A stretch of 64,000 nt of DNA from Cladorrhinum sp. PSN259 (GCA_033725935.1 MU867071.1:548392-612391), one strand, 5' to 3'; numbered from the stretch's first letter, positions 43,387-55,636 are shown. Notes: generated from the sequence alone by a model not told the origin. Numbers and translations are program-made.

Positions 43387-45150
43387 ATGTCGGCCATCCT
43401 TTCCGCCGACGACCTAAATGACTTCATCAGTCCAGGCGTAGCCTGCATCAAACCAATCGAGACCCTCCCCGCCCCCCCTCCACCAGCGCAATCCTCTTCC
43501 TCTCTCGAATTTGAAGTCATCCTCGATGGTCAACAATCATCTACCTCCAACGCCGCAGCACCACCAGCGCAAATATCCCTCACAGACTGTCTGGCCTGCT
43601 CAGGCTGCGTAACCTCAGCCGAAGCAGTCCTCGTCAGTCTCCAAAGCCACAACGAAGTCCTCTCAGTCCTCGACTTGGCACCCGCACTCACTCTCCCACT
43701 GAACCCCTCCGACCTCATCGACAACCCAAATTCCAAAATATTCGTCGCCTCCGTCTCCCCACAGACCCGAGCAAGCCTAGCAGCAGCATGCGGCAATAAA
43801 ATCACCTCGGCGCAAGCGGGGCGCATGATCGAGCAGCTCTTCCTTGGCCCATCCGGCCTACGTTCAGGAGGGAAACACAAGAACGGGTTCACATGGGTGG
43901 TAGACACCAACACAGCACGGGAAGCCTGCTTAGTCCTTGGATCCGATGAAGTTCTCGCCGGCGGTTTACAACAACAGTCCTCCCAAAACAAAGCAACACC
44001 ACCAATCCTCACATCCTCCTGCCCCGGCTGGGTATGCTATGCCGAAAAGACACACCCATACGTCCTCCCACACTTGTCCAGAATAAAGTCTCCACAAGCA
44101 CTAATGGGCACGCTACTCAAAACCACGCTCAGTAAGGCATTAAACATCTCGCCGGACAGGATATGGCACCTGGCCATTATGCCGTGCTTCGACAAGAAGC
44201 TTGAAGCCAGCAGAGAAGAACTTACAGACGCAGTATGGGCATCTGAAGACGGAAAATCAGCGAAGGGCGGGATACGAGACGTAGACTGCGTCATCACGAG
44301 CAAGGAGATCCTCATGCTGGCCGCATCAAGGGGCATAGATTTCTTCAACTTATCTAACGAGGCAGTCTCACTACCTCAGCAGTCCGCATTTCCCGATAAG
44401 GCGATACATAACTTCCTTTTCCCAGCAAGCAAACCACAACACAAACAACAACAGACCCCCGACGCCGGATCGTCGGGCGGTAACCTCCACTATATCCTCC
44501 ACGATGTGCAATCCAGAAATCCCGGTTCCCAGATCCAGACGATTCGCGGCAGAAACGCCGACGTAGTTGATTACGCCGTGGTAACTTCTTCCGGCGAGAC
44601 GGTATTCAAAGCGGCGAGGTATTATGGCTTCCGCAACATTCAGAACCTCGTCAGGAAGCTGAAGCCAGTGAGGCCGTCTCGCATGCCCGGTGGGAAGCCG
44701 TTCGGTACTGCAAGAAAGCCAACCGGTGGCAAGACTTCTGCATTAGATTATGCCTATGTCGAGGTCATGGCGTGCCCCGGAGGGTGCACCAACGGAGGTG
44801 GTCAAATCAAGGTTGACGACCAAGCTGTTCTTGATCGCAGAGGATTGGGGGAAACGAAGCCCGGGCCCCAGGAGCAAAAGGCTTGGCTTGCTGAAGTTGA
44901 TGAGGCGTATTTCTCTGCTGATGAGCAGCATGATACATCCTGTGAAGCAGACGAGGAGGCAAGACTCGTCTCTGGAATTTCCCCTTCTTATATACGGAAT
45001 ACCCTTGCGCATTGGTCCAAGATCACATCGATACCGCTGGAGAGGCTGGCGTACACCAGTTACCGCGAGGTCGTGAGTGACGTCGGCAAGAAGATCAGCG
45101 ATACGGAAAGGGTCGTACAGCTTGCTGGAAAGATTGGCGGTGGGTGGTAG
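43387..45150 (+). CDS. nar1: Cytosolic Fe-S assembly factor Nar1
   Basis: Iron-only-hydrogenase-like protein of the CIA pathway that hands 4Fe-4S clusters to the targeting complex for nuclear and cytosolic enzymes. Single exon, 587 aa. Cluster ligands are visible: C20 in PGVACIKP, then C68, C71 and C74 in DCLACSGC for the N-terminal site. For the H-cluster-like site there are SCPGWVCYAEK, a downstream MPCFDKKLEASR, and MACPGGCTNGGGQ. Two species-specific insertions occur (Ser-rich about 35-60, Gln/Pro near 350-365). The ATG at 43387 gives the conserved MSAILSADDLNDFI start. Confidence 0.94.
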   Translation: MSAILSADDLNDFISPGVACIKPIETLPAPPPPAQSSSSLEFEVILDGQQSSTSNAAAPPAQISLTDCLACSGCVTSAEAVLVSLQSHNEVLSVLDLAPALTLPLNPSDLIDNPNSKIFVASVSPQTRASLAAACGNKITSAQAGRMIEQLFLGPSGLRSGGKHKNGFTWVVDTNTAREACLVLGSDEVLAGGLQQQSSQNKATPPILTSSCPGWVCYAEKTHPYVLPHLSRIKSPQALMGTLLKTTLSKALNISPDRIWHLAIMPCFDKKLEASREELTDAVWASEDGKSAKGGIRDVDCVITSKEILMLAASRGIDFFNLSNEAVSLPQQSAFPDKAIHNFLFPASKPQHKQQQTPDAGSSGGNLHYILHDVQSRNPGSQIQTIRGRNADVVDYAVVTSSGETVFKAARYYGFRNIQNLVRKLKPVRPSRMPGGKPFGTARKPTGGKTSALDYAYVEVMACPGGCTNGGGQIKVDDQAVLDRRGLGETKPGPQEQKAWLAEVDEAYFSADEQHDTSCEADEEARLVSGISPSYIRNTLAHWSKITSIPLERLAYTSYREVVSDVGKKISDTERVVQLAGKIGGGW

Positions 45151-45226
45151 TGTAAAAATAAACACAAGTGGCTCTTTCCGTTCTGTTCCGCTATGCATCA
45201 TAGAAGCAATTAAATAACTGGATCTT

Positions 45227-46255
45227 TCAACCATTTTGTGTGGTATTATCACCACCACGTCTGGCGAAGCCAAATCCGCCTCTGCCGCTGCCATCTGGTC
45301 CTCTAGGTGATCGTATTGGCTGGTCTTCTTCTCTGAGGGGAGTGTTTGATCTGCTACCTAGCTGTGGGGAGTCATCATTCCGCCGTGGTGTGCTTGCTCC
45401 TCCGCCAATTGACCTAGGTGAGTAATTAGGGTCATACAGCTGTCTGGTAGGTTGTTCTGTTTGTTGCTGTGCCTCTGATGCGGGTTGTTGTCGGCGGTTG
45501 ACGTATCGTTCCTGCTGCTGTGATCTCCCACTGCCATTGTTGCTGTAATCGCCACGCCCTCCTCCTCCTCCGCCTCCTCCTCCTCCTCCTCCTCCCCGGC
45601 CACCCCCGCGACCTCGACCTCTTCCCCTTCCGCCAGCCCTATCACCCTGACGTCCTTCATTCGCATGCTGCGGTGGTGTAACGCTCCCCGGCGTTGACTG
45701 TCCAGAAGAGGGATTCGACTCTGCAAAGATCTTTGCTCTAGCTTCTTCGTACCGCTTCCTCTTCTCTTCGTGCTCCCGCCGTTGTCTTTCTTGAATCTCC
45801 TCGAGCGTTTCGGGCTTTTTCATTTCAGTTTCTTGGTCTTCGTCATCATCTTGAATAGTCAATTGTTCGAGTCCTGTGACGGGGTCCCGCCGGACAATGG
45901 TTCGGGGTGCTGGCTTGCGACTCAGGAGCTTGACGGCTGGTTTCATTGGGGTAGTGAGGACGGCGGGGACGGTGGTTGTTATTGGGAGAAAGCTGGGTTC
46001 GGGCGGTGCTTCCCTGTTTTTTTCGGGTTCGTCGATGAGTGTCTGTTGTAGGTGTGTAAGGGGTGGGTGTAAGACTTACGCCGATTCCCACATCCTGCGC
46101 ATTTCTTCTTGATGTCTGGCTAGGCGTTCCTTTTTCGACAGGGGTGCTTCAGGAGCGGGTGTTTGCTCGGGTTCTTCCTTTGCGAGTTTGTCGGCTTGGG
46201 TTTCCCAGTCGTCGTCCTCCCAGGCATCTGGGGTTTTATTGTCGTCTTTGACCAT
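45227..46255 (-). CDS. SUZ-domain RNA-associated protein
   Basis: Small RNA-binding-type protein of the SUZ family (animal SUZRD1-like); role in fungi unclear. Exons 46255-46080 and 46013-45227 (66 nt intron, GTAAGT...AACAG, phase 2) give 320 aa. An earlier AG (46044-46045) would break the frame, so the later one is used. Exon 1 gives MVKDDNKTPDAWEDDDWETQ and KKERLARHQEEMRRMWESA. Exon 2 begins FLPITTTVP and continues with an acidic stretch and a Glu/Arg helix. The SUZ motif is at about 150-170 (EEARAKIFAESNP), then RGRGRGG and a run of 13 Gly, a Gln-rich part, and a SUZ-C-like end (PIRSPRGPDGSGRGGFGFAR). Likely binds RNA; no partner can be inferred from position. Confidence 0.8.
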
Positions 46256-47553
46256 TGTTAATTATTCAATTAGTCCGTTGGTTGGCTTGACGAGCAATTA
46301 AGCTATGGATAGTTCACAAGGTTTTCTTTGGCAATTGTTTGAGTTTGTAATTGACAAACTCAATGGGAGTGAACTGAAAGCGGAGGCTCGATCGATTTGA
46401 GATTCAACCTTGCAGACCGTGCTCCACTTCCAGCCCCAAGCACCTTCTGTAAGCTGCACGGACCATTTATTACTGGGTTAGGTTCGCATTTTGTGTCCAG
46501 CAGCAGGCCCTCGCCGTTTCTTTGCGGGGTAAAACCTTGTAGCAAACCGTACGGATAGGTATATCCGCCTCATAGTAGCTGATCGAATATATTTTATTGT
46601 AGCAGTTACTCTACTATTAAACCTTGACGGCCACAGGATCTGAACTATAGAAATTATAAACTAATCACGTGCCGCTCACTGCTTCGCCCACTCAAACTTC
46701 AGCTTGGCAGGTGGACTACCCAAAAGCGGTCCGTTCCCCATGTCTGGTTGCCAAGACCGAGTCAAAGGGACGGGATACCCACCGGCATAATATTTCTCAC
46801 TGCCGGTTTTCTGTGGAAAGGGTCCAATTGCAGGAGTGGATTTTCATGGATGCTCTGACGACACACTCCTGCTTTCGGACATGTCAACCCTATTCAGCGC
46901 ATTTCAGCAGAGAAATTTGATTCAAAGGGCCCCAGCTGGGTCTCAGCTCAAGCTCAGGGACACTAACAGTGGGGATCTTCCCCGCAACCACAATATCGGG
47001 AAGCGGAGCCCTGAAGCGAATGGACGAGTGATAACGCAATTCTTGGTGCAAAGCACCACACTGGACTCCACTGGAGCGATTTCGCCATTCTCCAGATTCT
47101 TGCATCAAAATCCAACAGCGTCGTCAGAGTCAATTTGCCGCCATATCGCATCGAATCACGACAACCAAACCCGATCGCCAAGCTACAGCTCAACTCTGTC
47201 GCTCGGCCTTCGATTGCGTTTTGGCGATCTTTTGCCCATCAAACAGCGCACACAAACGACAATCAACAGCCGCCACGCTTGCCTTGATATTCCCTTGATT
47301 CGATACCCTCATCCGAGGAAGACGACAGTTTAGCATTTCCCATCCTCAGTCCCTGCGACTTCTCCCTGATTGTGCGACATTCCGATTGCGACACAGCAGC
47401 TTTCCATTGCGTGCCGCCGCTGTGCCGCCCTATCCACCAAGTTTAATCGTGTGCGTCTGACTTGACCGCCTCCTCCGCCAAAAAACAGCCAGGAAAGGAG
47501 GTCCATCCAATTCGCTCCGGGTTGTTAGCACGCAATCGCCATCAGCCTGACAG
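46256..47553. promoter_or_regulatory. Divergent promoter region SUZ gene / sconB
   Basis: 1.3 kb. CACGTG at 46666-46671 is a bHLH (Cbf1-type) site, of interest because sconB belongs to sulfur control, where Cbf1 acts in yeast. The right 700 bp is probably a long sconB leader. No supported gene. Confidence 0.45.
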
Positions 47554-49941
47554 ATGCTGGCAAGCGAGCCCAATGCCTGCTTGCCCCATTTGACTCCTGA
47601 ACGACGCAACGACCGCATTTTTCGTGCGGTCTCGCCTGTTCCTCCCATGGAACTCAGCCATTCTTCCATCATCTCCCAGTCCCATCCGCTGCTCCCGACA
47701 CAAGATGGCATCGATCGCAACCCAGATGACGCCGCGCCGGCTTATACTATAGCACGTCACACCACAACTCCACCGCACAAAAAGAATACCCTTCCCTCTA
47801 TCGAGGACGAGGAAGAACTTTCACATACCGAGACCCCAGATACGGCAAAGAGCTGCGACCGCCTAAGACCTGAAGAGGAAGAGAGGCTTCGCCCTCGAGA
47901 CAGCATGACAAACATGTCGTCGCTACTGATAGGAAAGACGGTCACTCCTTTTCTCCGGGAACATATCCCGAGTCTTTACGCACCAGTTGGGAAATCACAA
48001 AATGAGGAAACAAATAAAGTCACCAACCCCAATACAAGGTACTGCTATCGACACAGACCAGACTCTAAGTGCCGACGAGCCGCCGACGAGGCCAAGATGA
48101 TCATGATTCAAAACGAACTCGATAAACTTACATCTGCAGTACGTCCATAATCTCCCGTCATCTCCCCCTCACCTCTCGCCGTTGTTGTTCTTTTGTTCTA
48201 ACTGTGGTCACAGGATCAACAAGCCATCACACACGTTTGGTCTTTGTTCTCCGCCGCCCCTGCGCGCCACCGCGAGTTGATGTTGCAGGGTGTGCTTTCA
48301 CAGCTTTGCTTCCCTCAGCTTTCCCTTGTATCTCGGGAGGTCAATGAAGCCCTCAAGATCGATTTCATAACCGCCCTCCCCGTCGAACTCTCTCAAAAGA
48401 TCCTCTGCTATCTCGACACCGTCAGCCTAACTAAGGCTGCCCAAGTAAGCCAGAGATGGCGTCAGTTAGCCGATGCCGACGCTGTTTGGGTCAGGATGTG
48501 CGAACAGCATGTCAATAGGAAATGCACCAAGTGTGGCTGGGGGCTGCCTCTCATGGAGCGTAAGAGACTCCGGAATTATACCCGACAACGCCAAATGCGC
48601 AAGACCCATTCGATCGGCAGGATACAAGAGCTTACGGACCCGGTATCCGTCGAGGGTGATTCTCACGACGTCGTGCATCGTGCCAAGAGGAACGGCGATT
48701 CGCTGGACGATGCTCCTAATGGAAAGCGCCGGTGCACTCGGGATCAAGACGAGGAGCAGATTCTGGAACCAAAGACACGCAGCTGGAAGGACGTGTACAA
48801 GGACCGGTGGGAAGTTGGATACAACTGGAAGTTTGGCCGCTGTTCAGTTAGGGTTTTGAAAGGTCACACCAACGGTGTAACCTGTCTCCAACTCGATGAT
48901 AATATTCTCGCGACGGGGTCCTACGACGCAACCATCAAGATCTGGAATATCGAGACGGGCGAGGAAATCCGCACACTAAGAGGCCACACACGGGGAATTC
49001 GCGCACTGCAGTTCGATGACTCCAAACTCATCAGTGGCAGTCTGGACAATACGATCAAGATTTGGAATTGGCATACCGGCGAGTGCATTTCAACACTACA
49101 AGGCCATACGGATGGTGTTGTTAGTGTTCACTTTGATGCCCAGCTGCTTGCCAGTGGATCGATTGATAAGAGTGTCAAAATTTTCGACTTCAACTCCAAG
49201 GAGGCCTTTTGCCTTAAAGGGCATTCCGACTGGGTCAACTGCACCCGACTCGATATCAGCAGTCGGACTGTCATTTCAGCTTCCGATGACACCACAGTCA
49301 AGCTTTGGGATCTCGATACACGACAAGTGATTCGAACTTTTGAAGGGCATGTTGGGCACGTCCAACAGGTTTTGCTCCTCCCACCAGAGTATGAGCCGGA
49401 TGACGAGTTGGCCAACGGCGGCGTCACCGGATCTGGCGACAATACGGACACGGTCTCAGTCTCGAGTGGCCGCGATGGCACCCCAACAGTTTCCTTCTCA
49501 GGACGCCTTGAACGAGCTCCTACCAGCACGCCCCCCCTTGATGGCGATATTCGCGCGCTTTATGGCTCGGGGTTTGAGAATTGTGCCGACCGGCCGTTGC
49601 CGGCTCGCTACTTCCTCTCTGGTGGGCTGGACAGCACCATCCGGCTGTGGGATAGTGCAACCGGCAAGTGTCTCAAAACAATGTTTGGGCATTTGGAAGG
49701 TATCTGGGCACTTGCTGGAGACACAATAAGAGTTATCAGTGGGGCCAACGACGGCATGGTCAAGTGTTGGGAGCCGCGGAGCGGAAAGTGCGACGCCACT
49801 TTTACCGGGCACCGAGGCCCAGTTACCTGTGTGGGTCTCAACGACAGCTTAATGGCGAGCGGAAGCGAAGACGGCGAAGTCAGACTTTATTCGTTCAAGA
49901 GCATTGGCAACGGCGCGACGGATGCCGGAAGCCCAAACTAG
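47554..49941 (+). CDS. sconB: F-box/WD40 sulfur controller SconB (Met30 orthologue)
   Basis: Substrate receptor of an SCF ubiquitin ligase that restrains sulfur-assimilation transcription activators (Met4/Cys3/MetR). Exons 47554-48138 and 48214-49941 (75 nt intron, GTACGT...CACAG, phase 0) give 770 aa. An ATG at 47647 would give 739 aa; neither start is conserved enough to decide. Motifs: RYCYRHRPDSKCRRAADE before the intron, F-box at about 232-280 (ALPVELSQKILCYLDTVSL), the sconB-type KCTKCGWGLPLMERKRLR, and seven WD repeats (LKGHTNGVTCLQLDD, LRGHTRGIRALQF, LQGHTDGVVSVHF, LKGHSDWVNCTRL and others). A Ser/Thr-rich insertion separates repeats 5 and 6. Confidence 0.92.
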
Positions 49942-51228
49942 GCGGCGTTTCAACGACGGCCCCGCTTCGGCGGCGCAACGGAGTTTAGTGGACCAACGAA
50001 GGCGTCAAGGGCGTCCCAATTTTCTATCATTCTTCTCGTTTCATGATTTTTGTTTCTGTTTGGGGATTTCTTGGGTGTTTCCACGCAAAAGCCTGGCGGT
50101 CATTGGAGTTTATATATATATTTTTATCTTCGATTTTGCATCGCGGTGATGGCATTCATCCTTTTGGCTACGGCAATCTTTTCGGGGTATATGCTGCATG
50201 TACGCAAGGCATGTTGGGAAAAGGATTTAAAAACAAATAGAAAGGGGCATCGGACTGGTATTAGCATGACGGGAATTAAATGCAATAATCTATGCACTCG
50301 CAAAGAATTGAGTCCATTTACACTAGGCATGATGGTTGTCACACCATTCATCTATGGTACCAAAAATCAACCCAACCCAAGATCGTTTTTTGGGACTCTT
50401 TCTGAGCAAAGCTATAATAACCACTTCACGAATGCACCCTTTCAAAATACCAAAACAACCATTTTGAATCGTTGAAATAGAGGGCACTCATTTCAAAGTC
50501 TCAATATGCTAGCCTCAAAATGTCTTGATAAATGACCTACTGTGGATATGAGGTAATTTGAGAAAATCTTTAGCTTAGCATGTACCCATAGTGTTGTGTG
50601 ACAGCCACCTGAGTGTGAACTCTGGCACCCACATTGTCACATGACATCCACATGACATGTAGTTAGATTGCTTCGTTGATTGCTTGTAGTGGAAGGTTTC
50701 CAGTGGAAGAAGGTATTTGTTCACAACCATGTACGTATAAGGTAGCCTTCCCAATTGCAGGCTGGGCCACTGGCCTTCCTGCCTTTCCTTCTTCAACGCA
50801 ATATGTTATTACACCGGATTAAGATCTTCTGTCCCGTACCGACTGCTTTGCCATGCCGTGACATGAATTGGACGCTCTCTAATACAAAGACATGGGTGGC
50901 GGATTTATCGACATCATGCCATGCCTGGCTTGTTTGTAAGAAAAAAATACCCGGGGGACAGAAACCCGGCCCGGCCTTTTTATTTGCCTCTCCCTCTAGA
51001 ATCTGAAAGAAAGCAAGCTCAAGAGAGACCTGTTTGGCCCCTGTTCACTTTCTGCTTTCCCATTTACACCAAGTTTTTTTTTTGACCCTTTAGATCCGCC
51101 GCCTAAGCATTGTGCTTGATTCCCTGAACGCCATTTGCAAATGCCGAACCAAACCCCTCGCATCATCAACCCGTCGATTGGATCATATAGCAGCCAATAT
51201 TCTTGTCACTTTCCCCTTTTAAATAAAC
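49942..51228. other. Convergent gap sconB / eIF3i
   Basis: 1.3 kb between 3' ends, unusually long for a convergent pair. One + frame (50050-50475) has a hydrophobic stretch but no family motif and lies within likely 3' UTR. Short direct repeats GATTGCTT occur near 50668-50685. Nothing else seen. Confidence 0.45.
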
Positions 51229-52434
51229 TTAACGACCCTCAGCGGCTAACCTGTTTTGCCTCTCGCGCTCAACCTCATAGACAAAATCAAAGTATCCCTT
51301 GTCGAACTGGTGCACACGAACGTAACCGTCCTCACCACCACTGGCGTAACCCTTTCCGGTAGGATCAGCTGCGACGGTATTGAGAGGACCGAAGTGACCA
51401 CGCACACGACCAATCTCCTCCTCGAAGATCTTGTGGTAGAAACGGGCCTCGAACTTGCCCTGTCTGGCAGAGGTGGTTGTGACATCCATGGCGGCCTGAC
51501 CACCACCGAGGATGACGAAATCCTTCTTAGGAGTAATGGTAGCGCTGTTGAGAGGGGTATCGGCGGGGTAGGTCTTCATAACCTCGAGATCCTTGGCTGA
51601 GATAAGCTATAAGATTAGATGTTAGTGGCTGGATCTATGTTATGGGCGCTTGTAGCAGTCGCCATACCTTTGAGGTCTTATCTTTTGATGCGGTAATGAA
51701 ATATGTGCGGTCAGCGTTCCACTGGAGGTCGGTGATTTGTTGGTTAAGCTCATGGACGGGGATGTTGTAGTAGAGGTCGCCGGTCTTGCCGTCGTATTGA
51801 GAGACAGAACCGTCCTCGTGGCCAGCAATAATGTACTTGCTAAGATAACTCCAGCCAGCAACGGTTGCCTTGCTCTCGTCGCAGACAATGGTCATGACCT
51901 TCTCGTCTGACTGCTCGGCGTTGACGTCGACCTTGATGTCCAGAACAACAATGGTGCCCAAGTGACCCATGCGCTTCTCCGTTACGCCCAAAAGTTTGGT
52001 GCCATCCTCGTTGAATTCGACTCGCTTGACGGCCGTCGGGAAGTCCCAAGTCTTGAGGAGTTTGCCGGTCTTCACCTCCCAGAGGCGGATGGTGTTATCG
52101 GCGGAACCAGAAGCGATGATGGTGGAGGTGGGTTCAACATCGACAGTCCAGATGGCACCCTGGTGACCTTGATATGTTCCGAGACGCTCGCCGTTGTGTG
52201 CGAACCAAGCGCAGATGTGCTGATCCTTGGCGGTAGAAAAGAGGAGATCACCTTCGCGGTTGTACCTGGAGACAGTAGCAACAGCGGTTAGATATTTGAA
52301 GCTCCAAACCAAACAATATCAAGCCGAATAATACCAATAACAACATCATGCAATATCAAAGGGAGGGGGGGGGGGGTGACCAACTTGATCTGGGTGAGGG
52401 CACGCTCGTGGCCTGCCAACAAGATGGGTCTCAT
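51229..52434 (-). CDS. tif34: Translation initiation factor eIF3 subunit i (Tif34)
   Basis: WD40 core subunit of eIF3, bound to eIF3b and eIF3g, acting on the 40S ribosome in the cytoplasm. Exons 52434-52385, 52265-51668 and 51606-51229 give 341 aa, the normal family length. Intron 1 (119 nt) starts GTTGGT followed within a few bases by a C-tract, and ends CCAG. Intron 2 is 61 nt. Joined N-terminus MRPILLAGHERALTQIKYNR and the repeats GHQGAIWTVDVEP, SGSADNTIRLWEVKTGK, ITASKDKTSK, GGGQAAMDVTTTSA and GHFGPLNTVA are diagnostic. Strong codon bias fits high expression. A donor further right (GTCACC) would shift the frame into a stop. Confidence 0.95.
52365..52376. repeat. Homopolymer G12 (C12 in eIF3i intron 1)
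   Basis: Twelve G on the + strand, seven bases from the 5' splice site of eIF3i intron 1; in the transcript the donor GTTGGTCA is followed by C12. Confidence 0.85.
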
Positions 52435-53049
52435 TGTGGCGGTTTATTTGGCTGTGTTGTTGTTGTGTAGAGAAAGTATTATCGAATCGGCGATCTGAGA
52501 CTCGAGTGGAGGAGGGGACGGATGGTTGGGTATTTTTATTATGTTTTGGCTGGGGGCCTGGGTCGTCCTTCCCAAAAGCTATCACCGAAGCAGTCCTCAC
52601 AAAGAGTGGTTGCCTTCCTTTCTCCGATGGATTTGCACGCCAGTAATTTTTCCGCAGATTGTGCGCCGCCGATAGGCCACCCACTGGTCAGCGCGGGGCG
52701 AATCCTTGGTACCACTGCCCCGCAGGCTTAAAGCTTGCGCAGTGTGGGGCATTGCACAATGAGAACAGTTGACCGCCTGCTGCTTTGGGCGTAATGTTGA
52801 TTGACTCACCTTGAAGTGAAGTTAAAAGTGGGGTGCTTTTACTGGATCCACCAAGTTTGTCACTGGACACACTGGTCGTTAGTGAGACGTGGGATTCCTC
52901 CCCGCCTGCCGTTTTGGGGGGCAAGGATGTCCAAAAAGTTTTGGGGACCTTTTCTGCCTTTCAAGCCAAGACCAGAAAGCTGCAAGTTTGCGACGAGATC
53001 TTTTTTTCCTCTTGGCTGTAAGGTCCCAACATCAACATTCACACTCAAC
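52435..53049. promoter_or_regulatory. Divergent promoter region eIF3i / enp2
   Basis: 615 bp. No named motif; the right end before enp2 is C/A-rich leader. No gene seen. Confidence 0.5.
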
Positions 53050-55130
53050 ATGAAGTTAACAAACCCAGGGACCGTCCCGGTGTAAGTAGTTTCAAATGTC
53101 CTGCGATTACAAAGTAAAATAAATTTCTAACAAATCGTCCTGTTTTTCTTGTTATTTAGCTACACTGTTGCAGGGCCATCAACCGCGAGGCCGTTACCAG
53201 ATTGGCTTGCGCGCCGCAGAAAGAGATCTTCCAAGTATGATCCTGAGAATCTCAACAACTTTGAGCTGCTGCAGGAGTTTGAATTTGAGGAGGGTAAGCA
53301 AAAGGATCCCCGTGGGAATGTCGCTCTGTGCTTTGTTCTTTTCACTTTGGTGGGCAAGCAGCTGATGCGATCAACCGAATAGCGAGTAATTGCGTCCGAG
53401 TAAGCGAAGATGGTAACTGGATCATGAGTACGGGCACATACAAGCCCCAATTCCACGTTCATTCGACTCAAGAACTTTCCCTGTCTTTTTCCCGCCACAC
53501 CAAATCAGAGAACACGACCTTCCTACTCCTTAGCTCCGATTACACCAAAAGTTTGCACCTCCAAAATGACCGATCGCTCGAGTTCCACACTCCGATGGGA
53601 TGCCATTACGAAGTTCGACTTCCAAGGTTCGGCAGAGATTTGGCTTACCTTCGGCAAAACACAGAGGTTCTTATCCCGGCGGTTGGTCTGAGTTCGGACG
53701 GATCTGAGTTTGGTGAGGTATTCCGACTCGATCTGGAAAGGGGCCAATTTTTGCGCCCATGGCAAATTGATATTGGCGAGGATGAGGCATCAAGTGGCTT
53801 GCAAGGCAGCATTCATGTCGGAGCGGTCAACGTTGCAGCAGTGGCAGAGAAGACGCATGGCCTTTGCGCATTCGGTACATCGATCGGTTCCGTCGAGTTC
53901 TTCGATCCACGCAATAAGGGACGAGTGGCCGTACTTGGTAATCAGGATGGAGAGGTTACGGCTTTGGATTACAGCCAAGATGGGCTATCGTTGGCTCTTG
54001 GAACTAGCACTGGCCAAATCCGAGTTTTCGATCTCAGAAACCCCCGCCCCCTGTTAACGAAGGACCAGGGCATGGGTCTTCCCATCAAGAACCTGATCCA
54101 TCTCCGGACCCCTACAGACGAACGCAAACTTCTATCGGCCGATAAGCGAATTATCAAGATCTGGGACGAGCAAAGCGGTGATCTTTGGACGTCAATTGAG
54201 CCAATGGTGGACCTCAACCACGTCACTCATGTGCCCGATTCAGGCATGATATTGACGGCAAATGAGGGCAAACACATGCACAGCTTCTTGATCCCCAACC
54301 TGGGTCTTGCGCCAAAGTGGTGCCACTTCTTGGATAACCTGGTTCACGAGTTGGAGACCGAGACTCGGACAGAGACCTACGACAACTACAAGTTCTTGAC
54401 GCTGCCCGAACTCAGAGACCTCAGCATGGACCATCTTATCGGAAAGACGAACCTGCTCAGGCCGTACATGCACGGTTACTTTGTTGCTGCTAAACTTTAT
54501 GACCAAGCTCGTCTCATCGCCAACCCCTACATTTGGGAAGAAGAGCGAGCCAAGACAATCAAGGCCCGTCGCGAGAAGGAAAGCGCCACCAGAATCAGAG
54601 GCATCAAGAAGGTTAAGGTCAACCAGCAACTCGCCGATAAAGTTCTCCAGAAGCAAGAGAAGAAAGGAAAGGAGGTGGATCCTGAAGCCGGTATCCTTGG
54701 CGATTCTCGTTTTGCCAAGATCTTCGAGGATGAGGAGTTCAAGGTCGACACCACCAGCAGAGAGTATCAACTTATCAACCCCAGTTCGGTACCCAAGCCA
54801 GGAGGCTATGTGGATTCCCGCATGGCAAATATCAACTCAGATGATTCCAGCGAGGGTGAGGATGAGAGCGAGGATGAGAAGCCCAAGGATGACGTCGTCA
54901 TGCAAGTATCATCGTCGAAGGTGCAAGGCGGCAAGATCAAGGACACGGCATTCGGTTCCAGGGCCCAGAAACAAACTCGTGCGGTCAAGTCAGGATCAAA
55001 GGAGATTGTTGGCGAACAACAAGTTACATTCATGCCAGAATCTAAGAAGCGGAAGCCGCAGCCACCACCAACCAAGGCGCGCACCGATGGAAGAAGGAGC
55101 GCGAGCACCAACACCTTCCGTAAGCTTTGA
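53050..55130 (+). CDS. enp2: Ribosome biogenesis protein Enp2 (NOL10)
   Basis: Nucleolar WD40 protein of the small-subunit processome. Exons 53050-53081 (32 nt), 53160-53293 and 53383-55130 give 637 aa. Introns are 78 nt (GTAAGT...TTAG) and 89 nt (GTAAGC...ATAG). The joined start MKLTNPGTVPVYTVAGPSTARPLPDWLARRRKRS (only the beginning counts) is the NOL10 hallmark. WD-like repeats follow (GTSIGSVEFFDPRNKGRVA, LDYSQDGLSLALGTSTGQI). The NOL10 segment AKLYDQARLIANPYIWEEER comes next, and a NUC153 motif (DSRFAKIFEDEEFKVD) lies near residue 540. A Lys-rich C-terminus follows. Splicing is required to reach the conserved N-terminus. Confidence 0.93.
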
Positions 55131-55428
55131 GACCAGCGGTTTCTGTCCGATCCCTACTATTTTACAAACGATGAAATGGCATATCCGAGATGATTCCCAT
55201 ATATTCGTGAAAACAACGACTACTATATAACCAACTACAAAAGTATGCACTCGCCGATGGCTCGGAAAGACAAGGGAGGAATAGGAGCTGATAGTGGAAG
55301 CCCTTGCAGGAAAATTTCCCGCCGTAAAGAAAATCTCTTGGAAAAATGTTGAAGAAGATGGTGGCGGCGGGATATATGATAAGTAATGGAAACATGGCGT
55401 CATGATAAACAGGCTTCACACTCCTGAC

Positions 55429-55442
55429 GGGGGGGGGGGGGG
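55429..55442. repeat. Homopolymer G14
   Basis: Fourteen G in a row, the longest homopolymer I see in the window, in intergenic sequence downstream of enp2. Confidence 0.85.
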
Positions 55443-55636
55443 CAAAGAAAGATTGAGAAGACGAAGTGACCAGTAAGGGCTCATGCGACCCTAAAATACA
55501 AATACAAAGAAGATATTGACTAGGGCATGGATAAGGTGGTCTTTTAGCCTGCCCACTGATCTGCTCTATATAATTGGAGCGACGCTTCAATGACAAGATT
55601 ATAATTTTGTGAACACAAAGGAGAATCTAGCAGGAG

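Noticed and set aside
50050..50475. 141-codon frame after sconB with a hydrophobic stretch
   Set aside because: Non-ATG start, low-complexity UTR-like sequence, no match to a membrane protein family I know.
54481..55230. 249-codon frame overlapping enp2
   Set aside because: Arg/Ser-rich shadow of the charged C-terminal half of enp2, no family motif.
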